Assembly: GCA_964019135.1 (NCBI GenBank)
Contig: OZ025261.1
Span: 30,426,029 to 30,490,028, forward strand
Length of the DNA: 64,000 nt
Source: Arenicola marina
Lineage: Eukaryota > Annelida > Polychaeta > Arenicolidae
Direction: 5' to 3'
Positions 45,170 to 56,004 of this stretch are shown here, piece after piece. The stretch's first letter is position 1, and the number at the start of each line of letters is the position of its first letter. A program made the translations under genes and the position numbers. The notes under the pieces are model-generated. The model searched no databases. It saw only the letters and a program-made list of their open reading frames with translations, and was not told the DNA's origin.

Positions 45170-47235
45170 CTTTGTGAGCCACGACGATGAGTGATGGTCA
45201 GCGTGTAGCCATCTTTATGAGCCACGACGATGAGTGATGGTCAGTGTGTAGCCATCTTTATGAGCCACGACGATGAGTGATGATCAGCGTGTAGCCATCT
45301 TTGTGAGCCACGACGATGAGTGATGATCAGTGTGTAGCCATCTTTGTGAGCCACGACGATGAGTGATGGTCAGTGTGTAGCCATCTTTATGAGCCACGAC
45401 GATGAGTGATGATCAGCGTGTAGCCATCTTTGTGAGCCACGACGATGAGTGATGATCAGTGTGTAGCCATCTTTGTGAGCCACGACGATGAGTGATGATC
45501 AGCGTGTAGCCATCATTGTGAGCCACGACGATGAGTGATGATCAGTGTGTAGCCATCTTTGTGAGCCACGACGATGAGTGATGATCAGCGTGTAGCCATC
45601 TTTGTGAGCCACGACGATGAGTGATGATCAGTGTGTAGCCATCTTTGTGAGCCACGACGATGAGTGATGGTCAGTGTGTAGCCATCTTTGTGAGCCACGA
45701 CGATGAGTGATGGTCAGTGTGTAGCCATCTTTGTGAGCCACGACGATGAGTGATGATCAGCGTGTAGCCATCTTTGTGAGCCACGACGATGAGTGATGAT
45801 CAGCGTGTAGCCATCTTTGTGAGCCACGACGATGAGTGATGATCAGCGTGTAGCCATCTTTGTGAGTCACGACGATGAGTGATGATCAGCGGGTAGCCAT
45901 CTTTGTGAGCCACGACGATGAGTGATGATCAGTGTGTAGCCATCTTTGTGAGCCACGACGACGAGTGATGATCAGCGTGTAGCCATCTTTGTGAGTCACG
46001 ACGATGAGTGATGATCAGCGTGTAGCCATCTTTGTGAGCCACGACGATGAGTGATGATCAGTGTGTAGCCATCTTTGTGAGCCACGACGATGAGTGATGA
46101 TCAGTGTGTAGCCATCTTTGTGAGCCACGACGATGAGTGATGGTCAGCGTGCAGCCATCTTTGTGAGCCACGACGATGAGTGATGGTCAGTGTGTAGCCA
46201 TCTTTATGAGCCACGACGATGAGTGATGATCAGTGTGTAGCCATCTTTGTGAGCCACGACGATGAGTGATGGTCAGCGTGTAGCCATCTTTATGAGCCAC
46301 GACGATGAGTGATGATCAGCGTGTAGCCATCTTTGTGAGCCACGACGACGAGTGATGATCAGTGTGTAGCCATCTTTGTGAGCCACGACGATGAGTGATG
46401 ATCAGCGTGTAGCCATCTTTGTGAGCCACGACGATGAGTGATGATCAGCGTGTAGCCATCTTTATGAGCCACGACGATGAGTGATGATCAGCGTGTAGCC
46501 ATCTTTGTGAGTTACGACGATGAGTGATGATCAGTGTGTAGCCATCTTTGTGAGCCACGACGATGAGTGATGATCAGCGTGTAGCCATCTTTATGAGCCA
46601 CGACGATGAGTGATGGTCAGTGTGTAGCCATCTTTATGAGCCACGACGATGAGTGATGATCAGCGTGTAGCCATCTTTGTGAGCCACGACGATGAGTGAT
46701 GATCAGCGTGTAGCCATCTTTGTGAGCCACGACGATGAGTGATGATCAGTGTGTAGCCATCTTTGTGAGCCACGACGATGAGTGATGATCAGCGTGTAGC
46801 CATCTTTGTGAGCCACGACGACGAGTGATGATCAGCGTGTAGCCATCTTTGTGAGCCACGACGATGAGTGATGGTCAGTGTGTAGCCATCTTTATGAGTC
46901 ACGACGATGAGTGATGATCAGCGTGTAGCCATCTTTGTGAGCCACGACGATGAGTGATGATCAGTGTGTAGCCATCTTTGTGAGCCACGACGACGAGTGA
47001 TGATCAGCGTGTAGCCATCTTTGTGAGTCACGACGATGAGTGATGATCAGCGTGTAGCCATCTTTGTGAGCCACGACGATGAGTGATGATCAGCGTGTAG
47101 CCATCTTTGTGAGCCACGACGATGAGTGATGGTCAGCGTGTAGCCATCTTTGTGAGCCACGACGATGAGTGATGGTCAGCGTGTAGCCATCTTTGTGAGC
47201 CACGACGATGAGTGATGATCAGTGTGTCGCCATCT
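45170..47235. repeat. 2-kb satellite array, 43-bp unit (about 48 copies)
   Basis: The unit is 43 bp: GTGAGCCACGACGATGAGTG, then ATGATCAGCGTGTAGCCATC and TTT. Variants are few (TTTATGAG, GATGGTCAG, AGTGTGT, GACGACGAG). The sequence is unrelated to the neighbouring 44-bp unit. Each copy contains GCCATCTTT, the reverse of a YY1-type core, but this may be coincidence. Confidence 0.97.
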
Positions 47236-47626
47236 TTCTGCAGTTTCTTCGAAAATATTATGGCTCTCGAAGACCAATAAGATTTTAAGTCAATATTTGT
47301 GAGTCATTTCTGATGAAAGGAAAACTTTGCTTTCATACTCATCCTAGCATATATACGTTATAACTTCAGGAGCAAATAGTACGATATTACAATGCTAGAG
47401 AGGCAAAGCAAATATATTATTTTATTTTATTTGATTTGTGTTTCAAATAAAAGCTCGTAACAACATTGATTTGAATATTATTATCCATGAATAAATTGCT
47501 ATAAGATGGCTGGGAAGTGCACATCGCTGCATATATATATATATATCAATATATATTTACTAAAGTCTATATATTTACTAAAGTGAAGTTGCGATATATC
47601 GTAAAATTAAAATGTAAATTTTATAG
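47236..47626. other. AT-rich spacer
   Basis: AT-rich unique DNA with a short (AT)n at 47531-47547 and a duplicated TATATTTACTAAAGT at 47551-47585. No gene seen. Confidence 0.4.
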
Positions 47627-47882
47627 TTACGAACACATGACAACAGTCACACGGGGTGCTTGTCAGCGATGGATCCAGTACCCAGAGACGCCGAAGCACT
47701 ATGAGACTGACTGGTTAAACCCCAGCCCCCCCTCCCCGCACCCCCTCAGCATTACGGTAAACACGACACTCAGAAGGCAACGCAGGTATTGGCCTAATGG
47801 TCGCTTATTACGGTGTCCAACATGTGATCTTTCACCATGGTTGTTTACAAGACGGAAAGTTCACCCAATCACCATGTATTAG
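47627..47882 (+). CDS. possible terminal exon of unrecognised gene
   Basis: The acceptor TGTAAATTTTATAG (AG at 47625-47626) opens phase 2. The frame reads YEHMTTVTRGACQRWIQYPE, then TPKHYETDWLNPSPPS and on to HPITMY with TAG at 47880-47882, 84 codons. The first 43 codons look especially protein-like (Trp, Tyr, Cys, charged residues). A donor ACG|GTAAAC at 47756 would make it an internal exon ending in phase 0. No family recognised. Confidence 0.35.
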
Positions 47883-48514
47883 CCACGCTTAAAATCAATT
47901 ATTGTTGATTCGAAGCTTAGGAATTGGTAGCAAAGCACGTGTGTTATAGAAGCGACACTAAAATTAACGAGTCGGTTTAATAGTCGGTCTTTAGTGTCTA
48001 CCATTGCCCCTAGCGGCGGACAGATAAACGAATGATAGACCCCCCCACAGGAGGTAGCGTCATTCCTCGGCTGTCCGCTAAGCGGCGCTGTCGTCGCCAT
48101 TAACACGAATAGGTCTACATACGGGCATTATTATCGCATTTAGCAAACCAAACATTAACTTAAAAAAAGACAATTCCATTGGTACAAAAAAGCCTGAAAA
48201 ACATCGGGACCCCAGCAACCATCGCTGCTTCCGGTCTGCTTGTTCCCTTGACGTCACGGAAACATATTTCCGGCCCGGTCCGTCATGAAAATGACCTGGA
48301 ACATCATTAGTTGTCGTAAGACTGAGGGAGGGGGGGCGAAGGACGTTCTTACAGACATCTTCCTGATCGCAGCGTGCCTGGGACCGTCTCGTCCTCTCAT
48401 GTCTTTTGTCCCAGGGGTTTAACCAATATGTGCACAAAGGTGGCCGGAGAGATCAATCCAGTCTTCCTTGCCTCAGCAGAGCCGTCGGTCACATGTAGTT
48501 GGCATATATGACTA
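47883..48514. other. unique DNA, conflicting frames
   Basis: A 119-codon minus frame (48437-48078) and several shorter plus frames overlap. None has a domain, and splice logic does not separate them. Confidence 0.3.
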
Positions 48515-48905
48515 GACCAGTGTCTGTGGGCCAGGGTGACTGGGCCAGGGTGACTGTGCCAGGGTCTCGGGCCAGGGTGACTGGGCCAGGGTGATTGGGC
48601 CAAGGTGACTGGGCCAGGGTCTCGGGCCAGGGTGACTGGGCCAGGGTGACTGGGCCAGGGTCTGTGGGCCAGGGTGACTGGGCCAGAGTGACTGGGCCAG
48701 GCTGACTGGGCCAGGGTCTGTGGGCCAGGGTGACTGGGCCAGAGTGACTGGGCCAGGGTGACTGGGCCAGGGTGACTAGGCCAGGGTCTCGGGCCAGGGT
48801 CTCTGGGCCAGGGTCTCTGGGCCAGGGTCTCTTGGCCAGGGTGACTGGGCCAGGGTGACTGGGCTAGGGTGACTGGGCCAGGGTCTCTGGGCCAGGGTAC
48901 CCGCG
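48515..48905. repeat. 12-13 bp GGGCCAGGGTGACT minisatellite
   Basis: About 30 copies of TGGGCCAGGGTGAC, alternating with GGGCCAGGGTCTC/CTG variants. The 182-codon minus frame rich in Trp-Pro/His-Pro repeats is an artefact of the array. Confidence 0.92.
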
Positions 48906-49604
48906 TCAGGGCCAGAGTCAAAGTGTCGGTAAGCCAGCATCCCAACGCGTGTGTCCGTTACCAGGGATCTTTAAGAGCTAAATGGCGACACGCGACAGAG
49001 GCATATTTGAAAAATCGGCATTTGACATTGACCCCCACATTCTGATCTGAAAAAGCGACATCGACCCCCACATTCCGATCTGAAAAAGCGACATCGACAC
49101 AGATTTTTTTATTTTTATATTTGTATTTATTCATTCCAAAAGACAACAACTGGTGCATACCCTCCACATATAGCAATTGTAAAATGGGGGTACATCACGG
49201 AACGTCGTGAAAAATCGACTTGCGGTACAGAGAATTTTGCGAAATAGACACCGAGCACTGGACCCCCCCTCCCCCCTTCCAGAAACCACCGTGCACCATA
49301 CCAGGATGGCATTGACCCACCCTCTCCAAACAGACCTGGACGCCGTTAAATATTGAGTGTGTTGGTGAGTGATCACGTGCTTACTGATAACGGCTATTGT
49401 CCGTGGTGCCATTGGCCGCCTCCATACAACACAAGACGTATAGGCCTCGCACTAACCGTGCCATATGCACTGACCAACTTAATATGTACCACTGCCTCAA
49501 GCAGCCTCTTTATTATTCCCGGCCGGGGATCGGCACGTATTCCATCTTCGTCCGCGGCTGAACAAGGAACGGAGGGTTACAAAAACAGAAGCGATACATC
49601 TGGT

Positions 49605-50440
49605 AATAGACCGTTCCAAATACCCCTGGCGACATCTAGCGTCACTGACACTGCGTGTTTCGGGTTAAAAAACCGCTACTCGCATGCGTTTACTATGCAT
49701 ACGTAAGGAGTTGGTTCAGGTGCTCGGCTTCAACCTTTCTTTCGTCAGGGGTAGGTCGGTTTTATGGGATTGTTAGTCACAAAACGAAGACACACGATGT
49801 CTCTATAAACTTTCCTGTAGATATTATATAATGGAATCACAGCTTATATTTCACTAGAGTAAGAACAGTTTAACAGTCCTATCGGTTAGTCTTCCCGTTC
49901 GACGCTCCTGGTTGCTACGCAACAAGGCCAATACCACTCGAATGCACTCAAATTCGCATTAAAAAGACAGTGTATACCGGTCTATATCAACGCTTTATAA
50001 CGGGTTATAATCGGCACACAGCGGGTTCCAAGTTATGTATTCTGTACAATATTCTTCCTGAATTAGATTTTTAATCTATCTAGACAAAATAAACGCCAGA
50101 ACGAGCATTATTTTCGCACTGAAGCACCGCAGCAATCCGGGAATATGCCGACCACTTTCCTGCCACAGCATAGTGTGACAGTCTTTACATGTGCTGGTTG
50201 CCATGTACATCAGCTGTTTTCTCGGCCTTTATACCTCCATCACGTTATTAAAATGGTATTATTTGTTTATCTGCACAACGTGCGTTTTTGTTTTTAGAAA
50301 ACACCCTGCTAACCTATGATAAGCTGTTGAAGATTATGCAGCTCTAAGTCAGTACTCGCCTTTGCATGTTATGCAGCCCAGAGCGAGCTAGAGCTACCCG
50401 AAACATGCGCCTGCCAGAATTTCCCCTGGAACGGTCTATT
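49605..50440. mobile_element. possible short DNA element with 14-bp inverted ends
   Basis: AATAGACCGTTCCA at 49605-49618 is exactly inverted as TGGAACGGTCTATT at 50427-50440, 836 bp overall. The interior is AT-rich, encodes nothing recognisable and includes 50042-50100 with AT-rich phrases. No convincing target-site duplication flanks it, so this may be a degraded MITE or chance. Confidence 0.25.
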
Positions 50441-51117
50441 GCGCGTTTGGCTTTCATGCTTTTTGCTTTCATGTGTTTTGCGTGTTTAGTTAACACCTAC
50501 AACCTTACAGCTTCTTGCACAAATATAAATTATAAAGATTGATCTGATTTTACACCGGAAGTGATTTTAAGCATAAGTGTCGAAAAACATAATGTTTTGT
50601 CCTAAATGTTTTGTTTCAGAAAACATTTACAATCGAATTATCATTTAAATAAACAGAAACACTGCAGTGTGCTGATATTTGTGTGTATGCTTGCTATGTC
50701 TACAAAACCGCTTTGACAAGCTAATATTGTCAGCAGGCGTCCCATGTGCAAATCGCTCGCTACAGCCGGTCTCGTTAAACATTAAGTATGTGTGGCCTTA
50801 TAAGGGGATGTATGGGGATATTTCACAGCATAGCTGTCGCGTTAGACCCTTGGTAAGGCCGCAGATTGTAAAGTTATGTTTCGCTGGCGGCAACCTTCTA
50901 TAAAATGCAGCGTGATATATCACATCGACAAAGTGCTGTTTAGGCTGCAAAACGTGCGGTAGTTGAGTTACCCAATGTACAGAGACAAATGTTTTACTCA
51001 TAGCCAAGGAAATTTAGCATCCTATAACTTATTTGTCACAAGTAAACATTATCTCGCATGTTATCAATAATCACGCGTTACTGTCTATAAGCAAACAAAC
51101 TGATGTAACTGATGTAA

Positions 51118-51788
51118 CTGTACTCAGCAATCTGTAATCTGTAATTGTTTATTTCGCACTTTAGGCACACAGCCTCTGGTACATACACATGCACAAAATC
51201 AATGATAGAGAAACGAAACAGTGCAGTAACAAATAAGTAAACAAGTAAAAGCAAGTAAATCTTATCTTAGATAGTAAAGATCTTAATAAATTACCATACA
51301 TACATTTATATACAAACTTCGTTTTCAAAGAAGTGAAGTCTTTCTTTAAACGCTATAGTTACAAATTTCGCTATTTCTAACTCACATTCTGATGTCATTA
51401 GCAACAAAAACTGGTCAGGGCTAATTATATAGGGAACGAGCCTGTCTCTTAAATCTTGGTATAAGGGGCAGCTACATATAAAATGCTTCTCGTCTTCAAT
51501 TACTTCCCTTTGGTACATTTGCTTACAAAAGACACACACCCTTTGCTTCCTTTCTAGTCCACGATGCTGCCCGGATTCAATAGCTAATTTGTGGGATGAG
51601 CAACTTAATCTAGACAAAGAACTACGCAGGTCAAAACGTTTTATAGAAAATAGATATGTCTCGGTTACAAGAGTATATTTGAAGCTTCTATAAGTGTCCA
51701 ATCTTCCGTTCTCAGCTATCTCACTAACCCTTAAGTCAGATGCATTTCTAATGAGAGCTAACTGTACTGTACTCAGCTGTACTCAGCA
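51118..51788 (-). mobile_element. 5'-truncated LINE, 3' end with target-site duplication
   Basis: On the minus strand, frame 51776-51306 encodes the C-terminal end of a non-LTR retrotransposon ORF2. It reads LIRNASDLRVSEIAENGRL, then a Leu/Ser/Arg-rich stretch and a CCHC-type finger (CVFCKQ, EDEKHFICSC) before PLYQDLRDRL and the stop at 51306. This Cys/His tail after the reverse transcriptase is typical of several LINE clades; the clade is not assigned. A short 3' UTR ends AATAAACAATTACAGATTACAG, a LINE-style tail repeat. CTGTACTCAGCA flanks the element at 51118-51129 and 51777-51788, a 12-bp target-site duplication. Reverse transcriptase and endonuclease are absent, so the copy was truncated on insertion. 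Confidence 0.8.
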
Positions 51789-52936
51789 TTGCATTTATGT
51801 AGACATTACTTCACTTGTTTTCAGAGTTTACTTCAATCGCTTGGACGATTTTAAGTGTAAATTGTACTCCAGTTTAGGTACGCACCGCACACTCTCTGTG
51901 TGTCGACCTGGCCTAATTTGTTTGATGTCACGGCGGCCATACTACTACACTGGTCGCCAGCTTTTTAGTGAAGATGGACCCCCTCTCCTCCCCTAATCCT
52001 TGTCAAACTCCTAGATCCGTTATATGGCATGGATGCCAGGTTATTAGGACCATATCGTTAACACGGCTGGCACATCTTAACACATATAACACACTCTTTT
52101 GATACACAGTAATGGATTTTTCTCAGGCATTTCAGATATTGATCAGAATTCTCCTCACTTGGATAACAAGGGAGATACGCAACAATGTGCTGTCCATGTA
52201 AGCAAAGACTTTTTTTTTATGAAAGACTCAGGTTCTATTGTATTTGACCTTCGCGAATGTAAAGTAATCACTTGTGTCTTCAAGGCGCAATGTCCTTCCT
52301 AGTGCATATCATATTAGAAATTATATTTGAAATGTCTATATGACCAATCCAACCTTTTTGGTTCCTCTTCGGCTCGGTAGCACAGCTTTTGAATTTGACG
52401 ATTTTGCTTTTGTTTTTTCTCTCCTAAATGGTTTCAACACAGAACCACATCAATGACCTGAGAGTGGTAGGTCATTCACACACTTAATTCTTAATACATT
52501 CTTAATACAAGTCCAGAATGAACCAACAGTTCGAACTGAAGACTGTCTGCTGGCCATGGGCTGTTATGGTATTAAGGCAACAGACGCTATGGATACAATA
52601 TTACAATTGGTGGGAAATTTACGAAAATCATTTGACGAGGAAAAGTTCTCCTCCAGGTCTTTATTCTGTTTCCGGTTCCGGTTAATCTGTGACATTTGTA
52701 TTTTATTTTACAAATGGCAACTAGGCTTACAATACATATGTCTTAAGTAAGTCAACACTACTGGCGAGAAAACAATGGTGCAGTACAATTTGTCAAGACG
52801 GTATCTACATAAAACATCTGAGCTAGCTTGGCTTGGTACTATCTGAAGATATTTACTGGTGCAGCTCCCTTAAATAGTGTCCGGGGAAGAATTTCAATAG
52901 TTTAGATAACTTGACGATCCTTCAGGGCAACAGATA
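51789..52936. other. AT-rich unique DNA
   Basis: No gene recognised. Short frames (52099-52302, 52556-52750) have no domain or splice support. Confidence 0.4.
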
Positions 52937-53392
52937 ATGGAGGTATTTCAAGGCAAGACTCCAGAATCACGTGACTCTCGTATGTTACGAGCGTCACTAG
53001 GCAACCCAATGGTTATGAAAGATTCAACCCTGGCTGACCGGAAAGCGACGAGAGGAGGTGGTGGTGATCGGGGGGGGGGACGTGATGTTAAAGATGTAGA
53101 GGTGTTAGCATGTGTCGCACCTTGTCTGTCACCAGGACGCGAGATACCCCATGGCGGCATGACGTCTGCACGAGTGTGCGGTTCTCTTCCGGTCAGTGTC
53201 ATGTCTACCGCGCCTCCCCCCGCCCCCCCTCCCGGTTATCTTCAGAACTACCCCGCCCCCCCCCCAACCCCCAAGACCCCGACTCCATGCCATGCCAACC
53301 CCCACCCCGCGGCTATAACGGACATCTTCCCAGCAACCCACCCGCACCTTTTGCCATCATCACAGGAACACCCTCCCCACACCCGTCGTTAA
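52937..53392 (+). CDS. hypothetical 151-codon open frame
   Basis: An ATG frame in moderate context (GATAATGG) reads MEVFQGKTPESRDSRMLRAS, then GNPMVMKDSTLADRKATRGG, a Gly/Asp/Val stretch with two Cys, and a Pro-rich tail (PPPAPPPGYLQNYPAPPPTP) to a stop at 53392. It is the longest ATG-initiated frame here outside arrays. The Pro-rich second half lies in C-rich DNA and may be compositional. An 84-codon minus frame overlaps the first half. No family recognised. Confidence 0.25.
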   Translation: MEVFQGKTPESRDSRMLRASLGNPMVMKDSTLADRKATRGGGGDRGGGRDVKDVEVLACVAPCLSPGREIPHGGMTSARVCGSLPVSVMSTAPPPAPPPGYLQNYPAPPPTPKTPTPCHANPHPAAITDIFPATHPHLLPSSQEHPPHTRR

Positions 53393-53639
53393 AGTCAGAC
53401 TCCCGCCCACTTTGCTTTGCCATATCTACCCCCACACCAAGTGTCCGGCCCACGCACACAGCCATGATGGCCCACACTCCCTGTCGCCCAGCCGTCACTC
53501 AGGACGAGTGACGGACATGGGCTGAACACACCGGTTAAACAGATCTGCCAGACACCAGAGCCATCTATTACAATTCCCTTCTTCCCGGAGACCAGGAAGC
53601 TCGATCAACGGCGTCTGTCTCTCAAGTACCCGGACGCCC

Positions 53640-54790
53640 CCCGCCCCCTCCCTCCTTTTTATCTCTCCCTCGCCCACTCCCTCCTTCTCTCTCTCCCTCG
53701 CTCTCTCCCTCGCTCTCTCCATCCCCTCATCCCCCCCGCGCCCCCTCATCCACTCGCCCTCTCAACCACTCCCTGCTTCGCCCCCTTGTCCTCTCAACCA
53801 GTCGCCCCCTCATTCACTCGCCTTCTCGCCCCCTCATCCACTCGCCCTTTCGCCCCCTCGCCCCCTCATCCACTCGCCACCCTCCCTCATCGCCTCGCCA
53901 CCCTCCCCCTCATCCACTCGCCATCCTCTCCACCTCATCCACTCGCCACCCTCCCCCTCATCCACTCGCCACCCTCCCCCTCATCCACTCGCCACCCTCC
54001 CCCTCATCCACTCGCCACCCTCCCCCTCATCCACTCGCCTTCTCNNNNNNNNNNNNNNNNNNNNNNNNNNNNNNNNNNNNNNNNNNNNNNNNNNNNNNNN
54101 NNNNNNNNNNNNNNNNNNNNNNNNNNNNNNNNNNNNNNNNNNNNNNNNNNNNNNNNNNNNNNNNNNNNNNNNNNNNNNNNNNNNNNNNNNNNNNNNNNNN
54201 NNNNNNNNNNNNNNNNNNNNNNNNNNNNNNNNNNNNNNNNNNNNCCTTGCCTCTTTGCCCCCTCACCCTTTTGCCCTTCGCCCCTTCGCCCCCTCGCCCC
54301 TTTGCCCTTCGCCCCTTCGCCCCTTCGCCCCTTTGACCCCTCACCCGTTCGCCCCTTCGCCCCTTCGCCCTTTCGCCCCTTCACCCCTTTGCCCCCACAC
54401 CCCTTCGCCCCTTCGCCCCCTCGCCCCTTCGCCCCCTCGCCCCTTTGCCCCCTCACCCTTTGCCCTTCGCCCCTTCGCCCCCTCGCCCCCTCGCCCCTAT
54501 GCCCTTCGCCCCTTCGCACCCTCGCCCCATTTGCCCCCTCGCCCCCTCACCCCTTTGCCCTTCGCACCTTCGCCCCCTCGCCCCTTCGCCCCTTTGCCCT
54601 TCGCCCCTTCGCCCCCTCGCCCCCTCACCCCTTTGCCCTTCGCACCTTCGCCCCTTCGCCCCCTCGCCCCTTTGCCCCTCATCTACTTGCCCTCTCGCCC
54701 CTTCGCCCCTCTCCTCTTTTCCTCTCGCCCCTTCGTCCTTTCCCCCGACGCCCCTTCGCCCCCTTATCCATTTGCCCGCTCACCCCCTTT
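53640..54790. repeat. C/T-rich arrays around the second gap
   Basis: 53640-53740 is CTCCCTCGCTCT-rich. 53750-54044 carries copies of CCTCATCCACTCGCCACCCT (15-20 bp). 54245-54790 carries copies of CCCCTTCGCCCCTTTGCCCT (about 12-18 bp). The array is split by 200 N at 54045-54244, presumably because it could not be assembled through. The plus strand is nearly all pyrimidine. Pro/Ser-rich (plus) and Arg/Gly-rich (minus) frames are artefacts. Confidence 0.9.
54045..54244. other. assembly gap (200 N)
   Basis: Exactly 200 N inside the C/T-rich array, a placeholder of arbitrary size. Confidence 0.99.
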
Positions 54791-55138
54791 ATCCGAGGAT
54801 GACTGATAACCTAAGCCACGCGCCAAATATTAATAATACCTCGCCTCATAGTCTACAAATATTAATTAATATGAGTCCCCCTAGCGAAGGGTTTGTTATC
54901 TGATGGGTGGTCCCTGGAAATCCCGCGGCAGACACCCGCAGGTGGAGGGGGCGGGGGGGGGGAGGGGGGGGGGAGCAGCGATGACGGCGGTGGCGCAGTC
55001 ACTAACGCATGCGCAGTTGGACCAATGTACTGGCCATTTTTTTACATCTTCCCCTTTAATCCTAGCGACGGCATCCGTCGCGCCCCCTATCGGGCAGGAG
55101 CAGTAACTGTCTGACTGCTTGACTTCCCTGTCTCCCAG

Positions 55139-55207
55139 TTAACACTCACCCCGGACTCTATCAAAGAACGTCATCTGCGGAAGGAGGTGCCGATCGCCAA
55201 GTGCTAG
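55139..55207 (+). CDS. possible short terminal exon
   Basis: A very good acceptor (GCTTGACTTCCCTGTCTCCCAG, AG at 55137-55138) is followed in phase 0 by LTLTPDSIKERHLRKEVPI, AKC and TAG. It is 22 codons with a basic, helical-looking composition. The minus strand offers a rival reading: an acceptor CACCTCCTTCCGCAG, a 25-nt mini-exon starting ATGACG, and a donor GTGAGT near 55160. I cannot decide between them. Confidence 0.25.
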   Translation, partial: LTLTPDSIKERHLRKEVPIAKC

Positions 55208-56000
55208 TCCAACACTCGGGTCGTCACTATCAGAGATTGTGGCAAAGAGGTCGGAATGAAGTGAGTTCGGGCGAAAAGCCGTCTCAATCTATGGCCTTCT
55301 CGGCCCGCTATTGATCTCAAGTCACCTTGCGGGTGTGAGCAACAAGCTGGCAATAAACACGGAGGCGTATCCGGGTTGGGGGGGTGGGGGGAAGCAATCT
55401 GATGACGGCGACGCCCCCCACCCCCTCTCCCACCCCCCACCCCACCCCCTGGGCAAACATCACCCGCCTACCGCGGCTGGATTTAGAAACACTTGTGACG
55501 GCGAGAATGCACAAATATTTGAGCTACTGGCTTAACAGGAAGGGTTAGTTGTAGCAGAAGTACGGAGGGTGAGTCGGGAGGAGTGCGGGGATCAGCCGGG
55601 TAGGTGATGGGGCGGGAGAGGGGTGGAGGGGTGGAGGAGTGAAAGGGTGAAAGGCGGGCGTCGTCGGTGCTTGCTATTAGTCATGTGGTCTGTAGTAAGC
55701 TACTTAGCGGGAGGAGAGCGATTAATACTTGTCCCTTACGACTGTCATTAAAGACAGCTATGAAGGTCGCCCTGGTGGGTCAGCCATTGTGGGGGCGCGG
55801 CAGGCCTCAGAGAGTCCATGGGCAGCAGGCCGCAGAGAGTGGGTATACTTACTGCCGGTCTGCCGTCTTAATGGGACAACGCTGCCGTCCTCCCCGGCCA
55901 TGACACGTGACTCACCATGTTGTGACTGCCATCGCGCCACGAGGCCAGTCGAGGGAGACCAGCCAGATGCCACGTGGTCCCTCAGCACCACGAGGTAGCA
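55208..56000. other. G-rich DNA and a strand-ambiguous coding-like island
   Basis: 55375-55450 and 55560-55650 are G/C-skewed. 55730-56000 is open on both strands. Plus has 89 codons to a stop at 55998 (including DSYEGRPGGSAIVGARQAS). Minus has 99 codons to 55758 with consensus-like donors (ATG|GTGAGT near 55917 and GCA|GTAAGT near 55855). The minus donors are the better splice evidence. No family recognised. Confidence 0.25.
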
Positions 56001-56004
56001 AAAG

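Noticed and set aside
32310-47235. Centromere or telomere
   Set aside because: Units are neither TTAGGG-like nor a 150-200 bp satellite, and unique exon-like DNA lies between the arrays; local megasatellites are a simpler reading.
48397-48945. 182-codon minus ORF with Trp-Pro/His-Pro repeats
   Set aside because: Translation of the GGGCCAGGGTGACT minisatellite.
53786-54806. Pro/Ser-rich plus ORF of 338 codons and Arg/Gly-rich minus ORFs
   Set aside because: Pyrimidine array interrupted by 200 N; several frames open at the same time.
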